DNA of 64,000 bases from contig JAGTXZ010000018.1 of assembly GCA_018398575.1 (NCBI GenBank), positions 124,001 to 188,000 of the forward strand, given 5' to 3'. How positions within the stretch are numbered: position 1 is the stretch's first letter; each line of letters starts with the position of its first letter. This stretch comes from Ampelomyces quisqualis. Taxonomy: Eukaryota; Ascomycota; Dothideomycetes; Pleosporales; Phaeosphaeriaceae. Under the pieces are notes generated by a model. The model was not told where the DNA came from, ran no database searches, and worked only from the letters and a program-made list of their open reading frames with translations. The position numbers were made by a program, and so were the translations under genes. Below are positions 54,653 through 64,000 of the stretch, one piece after another.

Positions 54653-55275
54653 GTTTGGATGTGCGTGGATGTAAAGTTTGGTGGGTGAAAGAGGTGTTGT
54701 GTTGGACGGTTTGTACTGAGATCTGTTTGTGAGGATGTGTGTGTTGTGTGTTGTAGTAAGGGGAGAGAAGGATGGATTATGTGGAGGAAAAACGACATGG
54801 GGAGGGGGTTTTATAGGGTTGGATTGGAGCGTATTGAATGGATGTGTAGAGGAAGAGGAAGGGGTTTGTGATGCTACTCTGTTGGAGAAGGTGAAGACGC
54901 GAGTTGAATGTATGGATTGATACTCCCGCTCCATCACGTAGGACGGGTCGAAACTTGACTATGTGTACGGGACATGCAGTTCTGTGTAGAATATCTTTAA
55001 GATAATGAACCGTTTTTAACACAGCTGGGTTATGTCACGCCTTCTGATAAGTTAAAAGACGCTGCGTTGCCAATCCTCATGCGCTTCTCAAACTCCAATA
55101 GACCTGGCGATTATTTGTAATCGTATAATTATATGTCAAATCAGAAGTCATGGCGCGTCTATATTCCACATATTCTACAACAACAACATGCAAGAATCCC
55201 ACTCTTTTCGCATAACACAGTAAAATCCGTTGATTCCCAATCTCCCCTCAACCAATCCCCCCGAATCACCAACCC

Positions 55276-55515
55276 ATGGACTACATTCTAGACCGTTACT
55301 CACTCCCACCCTTGCCACCTTATCTCCAACCTTACCTCCCTGCCCTTCCCCCCAAGCCCCCAATCGTCCCACTGCAACTCTCCCACCCCCTCTCCCGACC
55401 TTCCCTGCTCTGGCACGCCCCATTCATGTCCGCGGCCCAGGGCGTTGACGGCGCGCCAGTCGGTGGAATGTGCGGGTTGGGCGAGGAAGGGGAGGCTTGC
55501 ATTGTTGCTGGGTAG
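55276..55515 (+). CDS. Possible small Pro/Leu-rich protein
   Basis: A 79-codon frame from an ATG, with regular content (YILDRYSLPPLPPYLQPYL..) and ending GLGEEGEACIVAG just before the microsatellite. No signal peptide or family recognised. It could be chance in GC-skewed DNA. Confidence 0.2.
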   Translation: MDYILDRYSLPPLPPYLQPYLPALPPKPPIVPLQLSHPLSRPSLLWHAPFMSAAQGVDGAPVGGMCGLGEEGEACIVAG

Positions 55516-55523
55516 TAGTAGAA

Positions 55524-55660
55524 GTATTCGTAGTACTAGTATTCGTAGTATTCGTAGTATTCGTAGTATTCGTAGTATTCGTAGTATTCGTAGTATTCGT
55601 AGTATTCGTAGTATTCGTAGTATTCGTAGTATTCGTACTAGTATTCGTATTCGTATTCGT
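55524..55660. repeat. 9-bp microsatellite, unit attcgtagt
   Basis: About a dozen near-perfect copies of attcgtagt. Interruptions (tactagt) occur near both ends, and the tract ends in attcgt hexamers, followed by a CAG/CAA-like run at 55661-55690. The 9-bp period keeps frames open on both strands, producing long spurious Ile/Arg/Leu- or Val/Phe-rich frames. Confidence 0.92.
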
Positions 55661-56298
55661 AACAGCAACAGCTCCAGCAACAGCAAGCCGCCCACGCAGC
55701 CAAGACGAATAATTTATCCAAGAAAAAAAAAACGTGTGTGATCGTACTCGTACCGACTACAACATGTGTCCTTTGACAAACTTTTAGAACGACGAGGACA
55801 TGCGAAGGTGGGGAGGAAGTCGTCGTGGTCATTCACTTTTTACCACGTGACTAGGCCCAGGGATAATTCGTCGTCGGCACCTGGATGCTAGAGGCTAAGA
55901 TTGCCCTGGGGAAATGTATACGCTGACAGTAGAGTATACAGCGTCTTTGTAGCATGCTGGAGGTCAGGCTTCAGTGGTCCATGTACCTCAGGCTTGTACG
56001 TGCGCCATGGCGAATGATTGCTAGTGTGCCGTGCGTGTCTCCATCTCCTTCCCAAAGGCAATCTAGAAGCGGAGCACGAAGAAAATATTCAAGGTTTTCC
56101 CTAGTAGACTGCATTGTAGGTTGAAAGCATGAAAAGGTCTATATTGGGAATCAGATGATGCATATGGGATATAAACATTCGCAATTTGCCACCACAAGAC
56201 GGCAACATGTCCACGACACGTGCACATGCTCCATGAATTAGCCTCCCGAACGGACTGGTACATCGACAGCAACTTCTCCTGTGGTGATTCGTGTGGCT

Positions 56299-57553
56299 CT
56301 AGTCATCTTCCAGACCCTCAAGCAAAGTGTGCTCAAGGACATCGCTGAGGGTTAGAACGCCTTTGAGGCGGTTCTCAGAGTCAATCACGACGAAGCGGTG
56401 CACCCTTGACTTGCGGATCGTGTCGTATATGGTAGACATGTTGTCTGACAGCGAGCAGGTGAATATGCCGGGGAAGTCCTGTGTTGTATGAGTGACGAAC
56501 ATGGCAGGTTTATGCAGGTGTACCAAACGCACGTCTGAGCGCTTCAAGAGCGCGTCGCCGACTGTCAAAGCTAGGTCGTCGTATAGGCCGCCTTTGATGA
56601 GTGCGATGACATCGACTGCTTCGAAGACATTGAGCACGACACCTGTGCCTGTCAGCCCTTGGCCATCGTCTCGGCGTCGGATACGCACCGTGCTTGTCCA
56701 GAATAGGCACGCTCGAGATGTTCTTCTTGACCAGCATGTGAATGACGTCCATGACGGGCGTGTCCATGGAGGCGGTCGCGAGGTCGGCGTAGGTGCCGAC
56801 ATTCGGCATCTCGGAGAAAGGCTTCCGCAGGCGCTGCGTCTCCTTGACGTTCATGGCGATGAACTTCAGGATGCGGTATTGCGTGATGACGCTGACGACC
56901 ATGGTCCGGCGGGTCTCGTCGTCGCTGTCGACAATGGGTATGCGGCGCGCACGTGACTCGAGCATCTTGCGGCATGCCTCGTAGACGGGGCGGTCCGGGT
57001 GGATGGAGATGGTCTCGATGGGCGTGACGCCGAGCGACCTCTCGATTTCTGGCGCGTGTCAGCGTCGTGTTGGCCGGGCCGCGGCATGGCCCACCTCGGA
57101 GACTGTCCAGGCGGAACTGGTCGACCCTGGCGAGCGCGTCGGGGTTCTGCCAGTAGTACTGGATGACGTTGATGTAGTCCGAGGTGGTCAGCAGGCCGGC
57201 AAAGGCCGACGACCGGGAGTCCCACAGCGGCGCCGAGACGATGCCGTTCTGGTTGAGGATGTTGAGGCTCTTCTTGAGCAGCAGCGCCGTGTCCAGCACG
57301 ATCAGGCGGTAGCTGATGGGCAGCACATCGTAGCTGGTCCTCGACCGGAGGAAGGCGCGGATCGTCCTCTGGCGTCGCATCAGCTCGTCCGCAGGCGCGC
57401 GCCCGCTCGCATCCGCCATGGCATCCTTACCAAGCTCTCCAGCTGCTCCTTGTCGGCGGCCGGCAGCGTCGGGCGCGCAAGCAGGTTGCGGGGCGCGACA
57501 AAGGCCGACGCGTCAAGAGCCATGGCGGTCGCTGCCGTGTCGACGCCCGCCAT
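56299..57553 (-). CDS. SNF4: AMP-activated kinase gamma subunit (CBS-domain protein)
   Basis: Five exons: 57553..57431, 57368..57095, 57048..56689, 56642..56533, 56478..56299, giving 348 residues. Introns are 62, 46, 46 and 54 bp. Four CBS repeats are present. CBS1 has RTSYDVLPISYRLIVLDTALLVKK-like sequence (here LLLKK) and NGIVSAPLWDS. The next units carry RARRIPIVDSDDE and NISSVPILDKHGVVLNVFEAVD. The last has SRVHRFVVIDSENRLKGVLTLSD. Basic residues that bind adenine nucleotides sit at the expected places (H-R-F/V). Snf4 relieves Snf1 kinase autoinhibition under glucose limitation. The fourth intron (56532..56479) is stop-free and a multiple of three. The first exon is short and its start is the least certain part. 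It is followed upstream by a minisatellite and the PTC1-like gene. Confidence 0.9.
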
Positions 57554-57901
57554 TGTGAAGGAAGAGCCCTTGGGCGTTGGGTCGGCGACGGCATCTATGG
57601 GGCCGGGCTTGATTGTGGGGTAGCGCACCTTCACAGTTCAGCCTCGCAATAACGCCACACAGCCACAGGGACAGTTCAGCCTCGCAATAACGCCACACAG
57701 GGACAGTTCAGCCTCGCAATAACGCCACACAGCCACAGGGACAGTTCAGCCTCACCATAACGCCACACAGCCACAGGGACACATTCCGCTCCATGACTCG
57801 TTGCACACGCTACTCGCTGCTTCCAGCCAACGCCTGGCTCGACCGACGGAAACAAAAAATGCAAACAGTCGCTCATCGCACCCGACAACCCCCATCCCGT
57901 C
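57554..57901. promoter_or_regulatory. SNF4 promoter region with minisatellite
   Basis: 348 bp between the SNF4 start and the stop of the PTC1-like gene on the same strand. Nearly half of it is a 38-bp minisatellite (next entry), so the repeat lies inside the SNF4 5' region. Confidence 0.55.
57633..57778. repeat. 38-bp minisatellite, four units
   Basis: Units at 57633-57670, 57671-57702 (6 bp shorter), 57703-57740 and 57741-57778 share acagttcagcctcgcaataa plus cgccacacag. Units are identical apart from the deletion and two changes in the fourth copy, so the array is young. Confidence 0.92.
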
Positions 57902-59649
57902 CTACTCCCTGTTCTTCTGCGCTGCCTTGGCTGCCTCCAGGCTGAGCTCGGGGCCTGGCTCAGCCTCGGCCTCTTCCATCATCATCTCCTTGGCCGCACG
58001 CTCCACAGGCTGCTCTGCCTCGCCTATGGATTTCCTGGCTTGCGCGACAATCGCCTCTGCTTCCGTGACGCCGCCTTTCACCGTCGCCTGGTCGCCCTCG
58101 ACCCCCATGACCGCCTCGTTCTTGCGCTGTCGCAGCGCTTTGTTGTCGAAACGAACAACCATACACGATAGATTGTCCGTCGAGAAGCGGGCGAGCGCAT
58201 GGTCTACCAGCCTTTTCGACGCTTCTTGCGCATCTTGACTGTGACGCACAAGATCGACCGCCTCTTGGTCCGAGCACACGTCCCAGAGCTGTTCATCGTT
58301 AGCACTTTGCCGCTCTCGTCATCCGTCCTACGTACACCGTCGCAAGCGAGTATCAAAAATTCGTCCTGATCTGCCTGTATGACCGTTTCTGTCGTGTAGG
58401 GGTGGCCAGTCACCAAGTCTTTCATGTAAGCATCGCCCAACGCTCGGGTAACAGCAAGGACGCCGTTCACGCGGTTGTTGAGTATCAAGCCCCCAGCACC
58501 CGCCACGCGACGTCCTTCATTTTCATCGCTTCCTTTGTGGTCGTACGACAGTCGAAGAGCTCGACCATTTCGGCACAAGACAATGCGTGCATCGCCCACG
58601 TTGGCCGTGTAGAGGACGCGTTGGCGGCTCGCTTCCGTCCGCAACTTGGTCTCCACAGCCTGCTCGCTGGTTGCTTCTGAAGTCGGTGCCTCGGTTCCCT
58701 CTGCTTTGGCATCACCACTTTCGGCCTTCTTAATCGCTGACACGGCTGCTGGAGCAAACAGAACCGAGCCAGTGGACGATTGAGCATTAGGCACACGATC
58801 CTCCCAGCGCAAAACAGCAATCACCGCGGTACAGCCGCTGTTTTTGAGAGGCAGTTTTTCGAGCTGCTGGTCGACTACGGTAAATGTTTGATCGAGTAGT
58901 TCGGGAATCGGTGTGTTCGGGTTCTTCCGTATAGTGTCTTCCAGGATCAAATGAAGCTTCTTTCCGCACCAGTCGGCAGCAAAAGTACCAGCGTGGCCGT
59001 CAAAGATGGCAAAGTACCCATTGTCAGTCTCGATTACATGTTGCGAGGATGGATCTGTTACGGTGGAGCTGGTGTCGGACACGGAACCGCGCTGCTCGAG
59101 GTTGTACGAAGGAGCAGGTGTACTCAGAAAATTGTAGAGATAGGCGTGTGTATCCTCCATTGTGCGCCTACATTTCTTGTTCTTGTCTTCCGTGACTCCA
59201 ACGCGAAAAGTGGATCTTGGACCGGGTGCAGATTCGCCAGCGGAATTATTGAGGGAGCCTTGGGGAACACTGAGAGCTGCGTCCGTCTTGCCTAGCTTCT
59301 GGATGGGCGTCTGCATCGTCTCTTTTGGCTTCTCTGGCGCAGCAGTGTTGGACGATGGAGATGAGCCGCTCAAGTGCAGTGAGTTCTTCGCACTGGAGAA
59401 CATATCTCTTGCGCGGCTTACACCAGAGCTTCTCCGTTTCTTCTCTGTCGCCGGAGTAGCCCCAGCATCACTGCTTTTCCTATCTGTTGAAGTAGACCCA
59501 TTGCCGGAAGTCTTCGCACTGCTCAAAGCCGCATCCTCCGCTGGAGCCATGTTTGTAGGCGAAGCTGTCGCAAGCGCGGGCTTCGAGGGCTCGCTACTTG
59601 TGGGGCCGTCTACGGTCGAAACTTCGTCGTCTTTGGCAGAGCCAAACAT
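57902..59649 (-). CDS. PTC1: PP2C-type protein phosphatase, Ptc1-like
   Basis: Exons 59649..58336 and 58288..57902 (47-bp intron), 566 residues. The first 150 residues are Ser/Thr/Pro-rich and disordered. The catalytic core has RRTMEDTHAYLYNF, GYFAIFDGHAGTFAADWCGKK, SGCTAVIAVLRWED, YTANVGDARIVLCRNG, DHKGSDENEGRRV and GVLAVTRALGD. It ends with LILACDGLWDVCSDQEA across the splice. Metal-binding Asp residues (FDGHAG, CDGLWD) are intact. Mn/Mg-dependent Ser/Thr phosphatase; yeast Ptc1 dampens MAPK stress signalling. An acidic 40-residue insert splits the core between VLRWED and the ANVGDAR strand. The C-terminus is a Glu/Ala-rich tail. The open frame extends upstream of ATG 59649 (LAGNKRRSFSSQ), so a further 5' exon is possible. 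Confidence 0.85.
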
Positions 59650-60762
59650 GCGATTGAGTAAGCCACCTCCTCCAGCTTGGGAGGAGAAGCTGCGTCTCTT
59701 GTTCCCTGCCAGGTTGAAGATCTAGCAGTGGCGCGTACTCGGACGTGGAGACTCGAACGAAGGGGACGGCTTTGGAGGGTGGGGCGATGTACGTGGAATA
59801 CGACGCGGTGAGATGTGACGTCAATGCTAAGGTTGCAGTGTTGTTAGCATCGCTCTCCAGGCGAGCAAACGATGGATGAGGGGTCGAATGCCTGGACCGT
59901 GCGCTTATGTGCAGAAACGGAGACGTTCCTGCGGCGGCGTGACGTACAGCAGAAGAGTTTACGTGGGAGCAACGTTCAATGGCGAAGGAAAAGCTGGCGT
60001 AGAAAGGGTTGTGGATGCGGGCTTTGGCAGGAGAGCGGGAGGAGTGACTGGGAAAGCTAGGTGTAGGTGTGGTGACGTAGCGTGGCGCGGAGGAGAATGC
60101 AATCGAGAACTCCCACAGAAGAGGTCTGACTATAGGCGTAAAGACAAGAGATGTGCACTGCCTTGTATTTGTGGGAAAGTTCCATGGTGCTACGACAGGG
60201 AAGGCGCTGTTTGTCTGCTTCCTTCACGTGGACCCCACCTTTTCCTTGCCGCCGCGTGTGTGATTTGATAGTACGCGTGGACTCCTTGTGCGGCCCGCCA
60301 CCTCATCGCAGGCAGATTGTGCGGTCACGGTTAGGACGCGAACGATCAGCAGTGTTCCAGACTTGTAGCAGTGAGTGCTTGTCGGCGGCAAGGGTGCAGT
60401 GGAGTAGGCAAGGATCATCGTGTAAGTAGCTCGGCTTTAGTCGTGCATGGAAACATCAGTGGGCGAATAGGCCTGGGATATCTCGTTGGCACCTGTTTAC
60501 TATGTCTAGATGTGAAGCTGGCAACGTCTTGGAGCAGCCAAGTATGCCTATGCAAAAGCCCTCGCCGGGCTCGAAGCCGTCAGGCATGACAAGAGGCTTT
60601 CAGCTACTCTAGCCAACAATGTCTTTCTGACTGGTAAGATACATGAATCTTATGTGGCGTTTCGTAGTGTCTGTTCCACCGATATTGGTTCGCGTTGCTT
60701 GAAGCATGGCAGTCAATGTGCTGTCGTTGTCGCGTGGTGCCGTTCGTAGTCAGGCCAAACTT
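59650..60762. promoter_or_regulatory. Promoter region of the PTC1-like gene; otherwise no gene
   Basis: 1.1 kb between two minus-strand genes. It contains a CRE palindrome (59816-59823). The right part, to the VPS2 stop, shows no gene or repeat. A CTAG acceptor-like site at 59721-59724 may mark an unseen 5' exon. Confidence 0.4.
59816..59823. promoter_or_regulatory. CRE palindrome TGACGTCA
   Basis: A perfect TGACGTCA lies 167 bp upstream of the PTC1-like start codon. It is the consensus of ATF/CREB-type bZIP factors, which in fungi act downstream of stress MAPKs. Confidence 0.5.
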
Positions 60763-61625
60763 TCATCTCCTTAAACTGTCCAGCCTGGCCTGCAGGTCAT
60801 CGTCGCCAGAGTCGGGGCCCCCAATCGCCTGTGCCACTCTCCCTTCGGGAACGGCTGCCTTTTGCAGGCCACTAGGTGTCTCGCCGAGCTGTGTAGAATC
60901 AGTATTTGTTCACCCGGCGATGGTTTTGTACGTACCGCCTGGCCGAGATCGATGCCGATCTCGTCCAATACCTGGTTCACTACGTCTTCGCTCTCTTCCT
61001 CGTCTTCCATGCCCGTTGCATCGTCGATTGCATCGTCCATCATCTCCTGCCGCTGGTCCATGATGTCGTTCTCTTTCTCGAACTCCATGGCGATGCGCTG
61101 CAGCGCGGGCAGATTCATCTGTCTATTCATGCTTCCAAGAAGAGCTATCCATGATTAGCAGGGTACAAGGTACATGCGCAGCTCTTCGTACTGGTTGCGC
61201 CCTTCATCGACTGCATCATCTGCTCATTACTTCGTACAGTCTGGCCCTAATCAGCTAACAGGTACGTGTTGGCTGGGGGAAAATGGGCCCACCTGTATCC
61301 TCAATGAAATGGCCTGTAGTTGTGTCCGCATCTGGTAGAACTTCTGGATGTACCTGTTGTGGCATCAGCAATGTCCTTGATGCCTGCAGCGCATGCGAGC
61401 ATACCGTCTTGTCCGCACCAGATCCTTTGCTTGTATGCGCAAGGGCCCCATCTGGCCATTCTTTGCGCTCTTCTTGATGTCTGCTACCAGTTTCTTCTCT
61501 TGGTTCTCGAGCTTCACACGCTCTCTGTCCAGCTCTCGCTGCGTCTTCTCTAGCGCACGCTGGTGCTTCCTCAGCCTCTCCGCCGGGGTCATGCGCTTCC
61601 CGAACGCCCACTCAACGAGATTCAT
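60763..61625 (-). CDS. DID4: ESCRT-III subunit Vps2/Did4 (CHMP2-like)
   Basis: Five exons: 61625..61405, 61353..61293, 61240..61192, 61144..60936, 60888..60763, giving 221 residues. Introns are 51, 52, 47 and 47 bp. The Snf7-fold helix 1 is basic (LVEWAFGKRMTPAERLRKHQ), followed by EKKLVADIKKSAKNGQM and KDLVRTRRYIQKFY. SMNRQMNLPALQRIAMEFE and an acidic EDEEESEDVVNQVLDEIG helix come next. The C-terminal MIM1-like motif is DDDLQARLDSLRR, which binds Vps4. The protein polymerises on endosomes to drive multivesicular body sorting. Each of the four joins restores conserved sequence. Divergent from FZO1 across 420 bp. Confidence 0.94.
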
Positions 61626-62045
61626 GGCTGGTCAGGAGACTTTGGGTTTCTACGGTAGATGTTGCGACTTCAACAGGCGTGAGTGGGGATGGTGGGGACA
61701 CTGGGGAGGGGTATCGAGATGCCGACAGCAGGCGGAAGCAATGCGCTGGCGAGAGATGGTGAATGGTTCCAGTGCTCGCAATGTATCTGCGCTATTGCGG
61801 TCAGAGTGAAAGTGTAGTGCTGCTCCGTAGTTGCCTTCGGCCGGTTCATGTCGGCGCAAGCTGCATGCCAACATGGCAGCCAGTTGCAACCCCTGCTAGC
61901 GTGCCACCGCTTCCCGCATCACGCTGCTCGACGTAATTCTTTCACCGCCGTCATCCTCGACGCCACCTACACTCGTACATACACACTCTTACGTCCACTG
62001 CGACATGCTCTGTTTTTCGTCCACGAGCGACAAACAACAACTTCG
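61626..62045. promoter_or_regulatory. Divergent promoter, VPS2/DID4 and FZO1
   Basis: 420 bp between divergent start codons. No specific motif identified; no gene inside. Confidence 0.5.
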
Positions 62046-64000
62046 ATGAATCCGGACAGACGTGGCAAAAGCGCCGCCTCCTCCGGGGAGCCTTCTTCGA
62101 GCGGCCGCAATGGACGCTCCCCGGGCGAATCCCCCCCCAACAGGCGGAACCCGGGTCCAGGCTACATGACGGTCGGCTCTGGATCGACACCCGAGGCTGC
62201 TGCTCGTCTGGTCTCGATGCTCGACAACGATTCTGGGTACGGCGGCAGCATGATAGACGGCTCCGGCTCCGGCTCCGGCTCGTGGCGCGCGAACATTGGC
62301 GAAGACCGGCCTTCGCAGTCACCAACTCCCATACTGCAAGGCGAATCGAGCTCCTCGGAGCATGACCGCCAGCGCAGCCATGTGCTGCAGCTACGATACA
62401 ACCAGAACAAGAACGCGCTTGGCCGAGCAATCCACGGCACCATCGACACGCTGAAGAGCTTCCAGGAGATGAACCTGAAATGGCCCGCCCACTATCCCTC
62501 TGTTCAGACGACCGAAACGCAGAAGGCTCACGCCCGCAATGAATCCAGGCCCGGTCTCCAACACACACAGTCCGCCATCGGCGACTTCGATCCTAGCATG
62601 CGCTCTCCAGAGCGACCCCGTGCCCCACGGCGCGCAGGCACAAGCATTGGATCCGACCCCATTGCCGAGTCTAGCTCAGCTGGAGAACAACAGGAAGTGG
62701 AGGCTCCGAGGCTGGTGACTCCCCAGCTGGCTCAGGACTTCTCTGTACTCAAGCTGGAACTGCGGATGGGTGGCCGGACGCAGACAGATCTGGTACACTC
62801 GCTAGAGAAAAGCTCTATTGCATCTCTCTTGGACGGACAAATCCAACAGAGTGTCCGCCACCTTTACTCGCTCAAGGAACGAATCGAAGACACCTCAAGC
62901 AAAGTGCTTGTCACGGGAGACCTCAATGCTGGAAAGTCAACCTTCTGCAACGCTCTCCTGCGACGCAAGGTATTACCGGAAGACCAACAACCCTGTACCA
63001 GCATATTCTGCGAGGTCCTCGATTTCAAGGAGAACGGTGGGGTTGAGGAAGTTCACGCCATTCCGCACGGCTCGACATACAAGCGCCATGACGAAAGTAC
63101 TTACGTCGTCTTCGATCTGAAGGACTTGGAGAAAATTGTTATTGATAACGACCGCTTCTCGCAATGCAAAATCTACATTCAGGATATCCGTGGAGTTGAC
63201 CAATCGATCCTGAACAACGGAGTCGTCGACATTGCGCTCATTGATGCACCTGGCCTCAACGCTGATTCCGTCATGACTACCGCTGTATTCGCTCGCCAGG
63301 AAGAGATAGACGTGGTCGTGTTTGTTGTCTCTGCAGCAAACCATTTCACGGAATCGGCCAAGAATTTCATTTTCAATGCAGCCCGCGAGAAAGCCTATAT
63401 TTTCATGGTCGTGAACGGTTTCGATGTGATCCGCGATCAACAAAGATGCCAGGAGATGATTCTGAAGCAGGTTCATGGCCTGAGCCCGGCGACGTTCAAG
63501 GAATCTAGTGAGCTAGTCCACTTCGTCTCAAGCAATGCGATACCCATGGGAAGCGGTGACAGCTCACCTCCCGGTGGTGACGATGATGGCGACGACGATC
63601 CTTCCGACAAAGGCAAGGGCAAAGAAGCTGAGAAGAGACGGGACTTTGGCGAACTCGAAACCTCACTACGGCGCTTTGTACTGGAAAAGAGAGCTCGATC
63701 GAAATTGGCACCCGCAAAGACGTATCTCTTGAATGTGCTTGGCGACATGAACAACTTGGCGACCGTAAATCGGGATGTCTCGCAAGCAGAACTGGACCGC
63801 GTGAAGAAGGAGATTGAGGCTCTTGAGCCCGAATTTGAGGAATCCAAGAAGTCCCGAACCGAGGCGGGAGAGGCCGTGGAGCGCATGGTCGAAGACACGA
63901 CTTCAGATGTCTATGGTCATACTCGCGACACGCTCAACAGCTGCATCCAGAAGGTTGGCGAGCAGGATCTGGGCATTGAATATCCTGGCCTCTTTTCCGC
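62046..64000 (+). CDS. FZO1: Mitofusin-type dynamin GTPase, N-terminal part (3' end outside window)
   Basis: ATG 62046 opens a frame that is uninterrupted to the right edge (651 codons seen; family length about 850-900). The first 230 residues are Ser/Gly/Pro-rich. The GTPase domain follows. G1 is VTGDLNAGKSTFCNALL and the G2 Thr is in QQPCTSIFCEVLD. G3 is DIALIDAPGLNADSV, and FMVVNGFDVI is the G4-like region (NGFD instead of the more usual N-R-F-D/NKxD). After it comes an acidic Gly/Asp/Ser loop (DDDGDDDPSDKGKGK), then heptad-like helices. The protein drives outer mitochondrial membrane fusion; the membrane anchors are expected beyond the window. No intron is seen in this part. Confidence 0.93.
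   Translation, partial: MNPDRRGKSAASSGEPSSSGRNGRSPGESPPNRRNPGPGYMTVGSGSTPEAAARLVSMLDNDSGYGGSMIDGSGSGSGSWRANIGEDRPSQSPTPILQGESSSSEHDRQRSHVLQLRYNQNKNALGRAIHGTIDTLKSFQEMNLKWPAHYPSVQTTETQKAHARNESRPGLQHTQSAIGDFDPSMRSPERPRAPRRAGTSIGSDPIAESSSAGEQQEVEAPRLVTPQLAQDFSVLKLELRMGGRTQTDLVHSLEKSSIASLLDGQIQQSVRHLYSLKERIEDTSSKVLVTGDLNAGKSTFCNALLRRKVLPEDQQPCTSIFCEVLDFKENGGVEEVHAIPHGSTYKRHDESTYVVFDLKDLEKIVIDNDRFSQCKIYIQDIRGVDQSILNNGVVDIALIDAPGLNADSVMTTAVFARQEEIDVVVFVVSAANHFTESAKNFIFNAAREKAYIFMVVNGFDVIRDQQRCQEMILKQVHGLSPATFKESSELVHFVSSNAIPMGSGDSSPPGGDDDGDDDPSDKGKGKEAEKRRDFGELETSLRRFVLEKRARSKLAPAKTYLLNVLGDMNNLATVNRDVSQAELDRVKKEIEALEPEFEESKKSRTEAGEAVERMVEDTTSDVYGHTRDTLNSCIQKVGEQDLGIEYPGLFS

Larger units (their letters stand above)
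54653..56298. other. Intergenic with microsatellite
   Basis: 1.65 kb. Contains the promoter of the Gly/Met-rich gene, a small plus-strand frame (55276-55515) and a 9-bp microsatellite (55524-55660). No other feature recognised. Confidence 0.4.

Noticed and set aside
55300..55712. Long Ile/Arg/Leu- and Val/Phe-rich frames over the microsatellite
   Set aside because: Produced by the 9-bp period, not by coding selection.
57369..57419. SNF4 starting at the ATG at 57419
   Set aside because: Would translate the predicted intron; the upstream exon ending LESL joins smoothly to RTIRAFL and has a good donor GTAAGG.
1..64000. tRNA, rRNA or CRISPR features
   Set aside because: No tRNA-like A/B-box pairs or rRNA segments noticed by eye, and the tandem arrays found lack the spacer pattern of CRISPR; a tRNA scan would be the decisive test.

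Overview
The window is nuclear DNA of a filamentous ascomycete. Genes are dense and on both strands. Introns are short (about 45-77 bp) with GT..AG ends and CTAAC/CTGAC-like branch sites. Products are typical of Pezizomycotina (alternative NADH dehydrogenase, GT31-type transferase, GH131, GH20, thymine hydroxylase plus isoorotate decarboxylase). The AT-rich, transition-decayed repeats fit an organism with repeat-induced point mutation (RIP). Dothideomycetes (Pleosporales-like) is my best guess, but the sequence alone does not fix it.

Layout. 0-2.5 kb: the C-terminal end of splicing factor MFAP1 (+) converges with ATG22 (-). 2.5-4.9 kb: gene-poor, TA-rich at its left end. 4.9-7.2 kb: a GH20 hexosaminidase-like gene (-) with an in-frame stop and a frameshift in a dinucleotide repeat, so probably broken. 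8.5-11.2 kb: thymine dioxygenase (-) and a zinc alcohol dehydrogenase (+) share a promoter. 12-20 kb: GT31-like transferase, a lineage-specific protein, an ER-anchored UBE2J1-like E2 and, divergent from it, a heme oxygenase-like protein. 20.9-22 kb: a secreted, divergent SurE-family protein. 22-23.7 kb: an AT-rich island with an 11-bp tandem array, inverted and direct repeats and telomere-like decay. 24-27.7 kb: secreted GH131, isoorotate decarboxylase and a GNAT acetyltransferase. 28.4-41 kb: a housekeeping block of POL3, an unknown membrane protein, a PQ-loop transporter, external NADH dehydrogenase, bystin/ENP1 and BRE2. 42-46 kb: an aromatic amino-acid decarboxylase, a small coiled-coil gene and a decayed gene carrying a Zn2Cys6 cluster next to a CCCH finger. 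46-48.6 kb: gene-free, with diverged duplications. 48.6-54.7 kb: a DHCR24-like flavoprotein, a MIF4G-like protein, an F-box protein and a Gly/Met-rich repeat protein. 55-64 kb: microsatellite, SNF4, PTC1-like phosphatase, VPS2/DID4 and the N-terminal half of mitofusin FZO1, which runs off the end.

How genes connect. Thymine dioxygenase (8.5-9.6 kb) makes isoorotate from thymine and isoorotate decarboxylase (25.4-26.5 kb) turns it into uracil, so both steps of oxidative thymine salvage lie about 16 kb apart. SNF4 and the PTC1-like phosphatase, both tied to stress and nutrient signalling, are neighbours on one strand. BRE2 and ENP1 share a 234-bp divergent promoter, as do VPS2 and FZO1 with a 420-bp one.

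All exon joins were made by hand. Each listed multi-exon CDS was checked to be a multiple of three and free of internal stops; UTRs were not determined.
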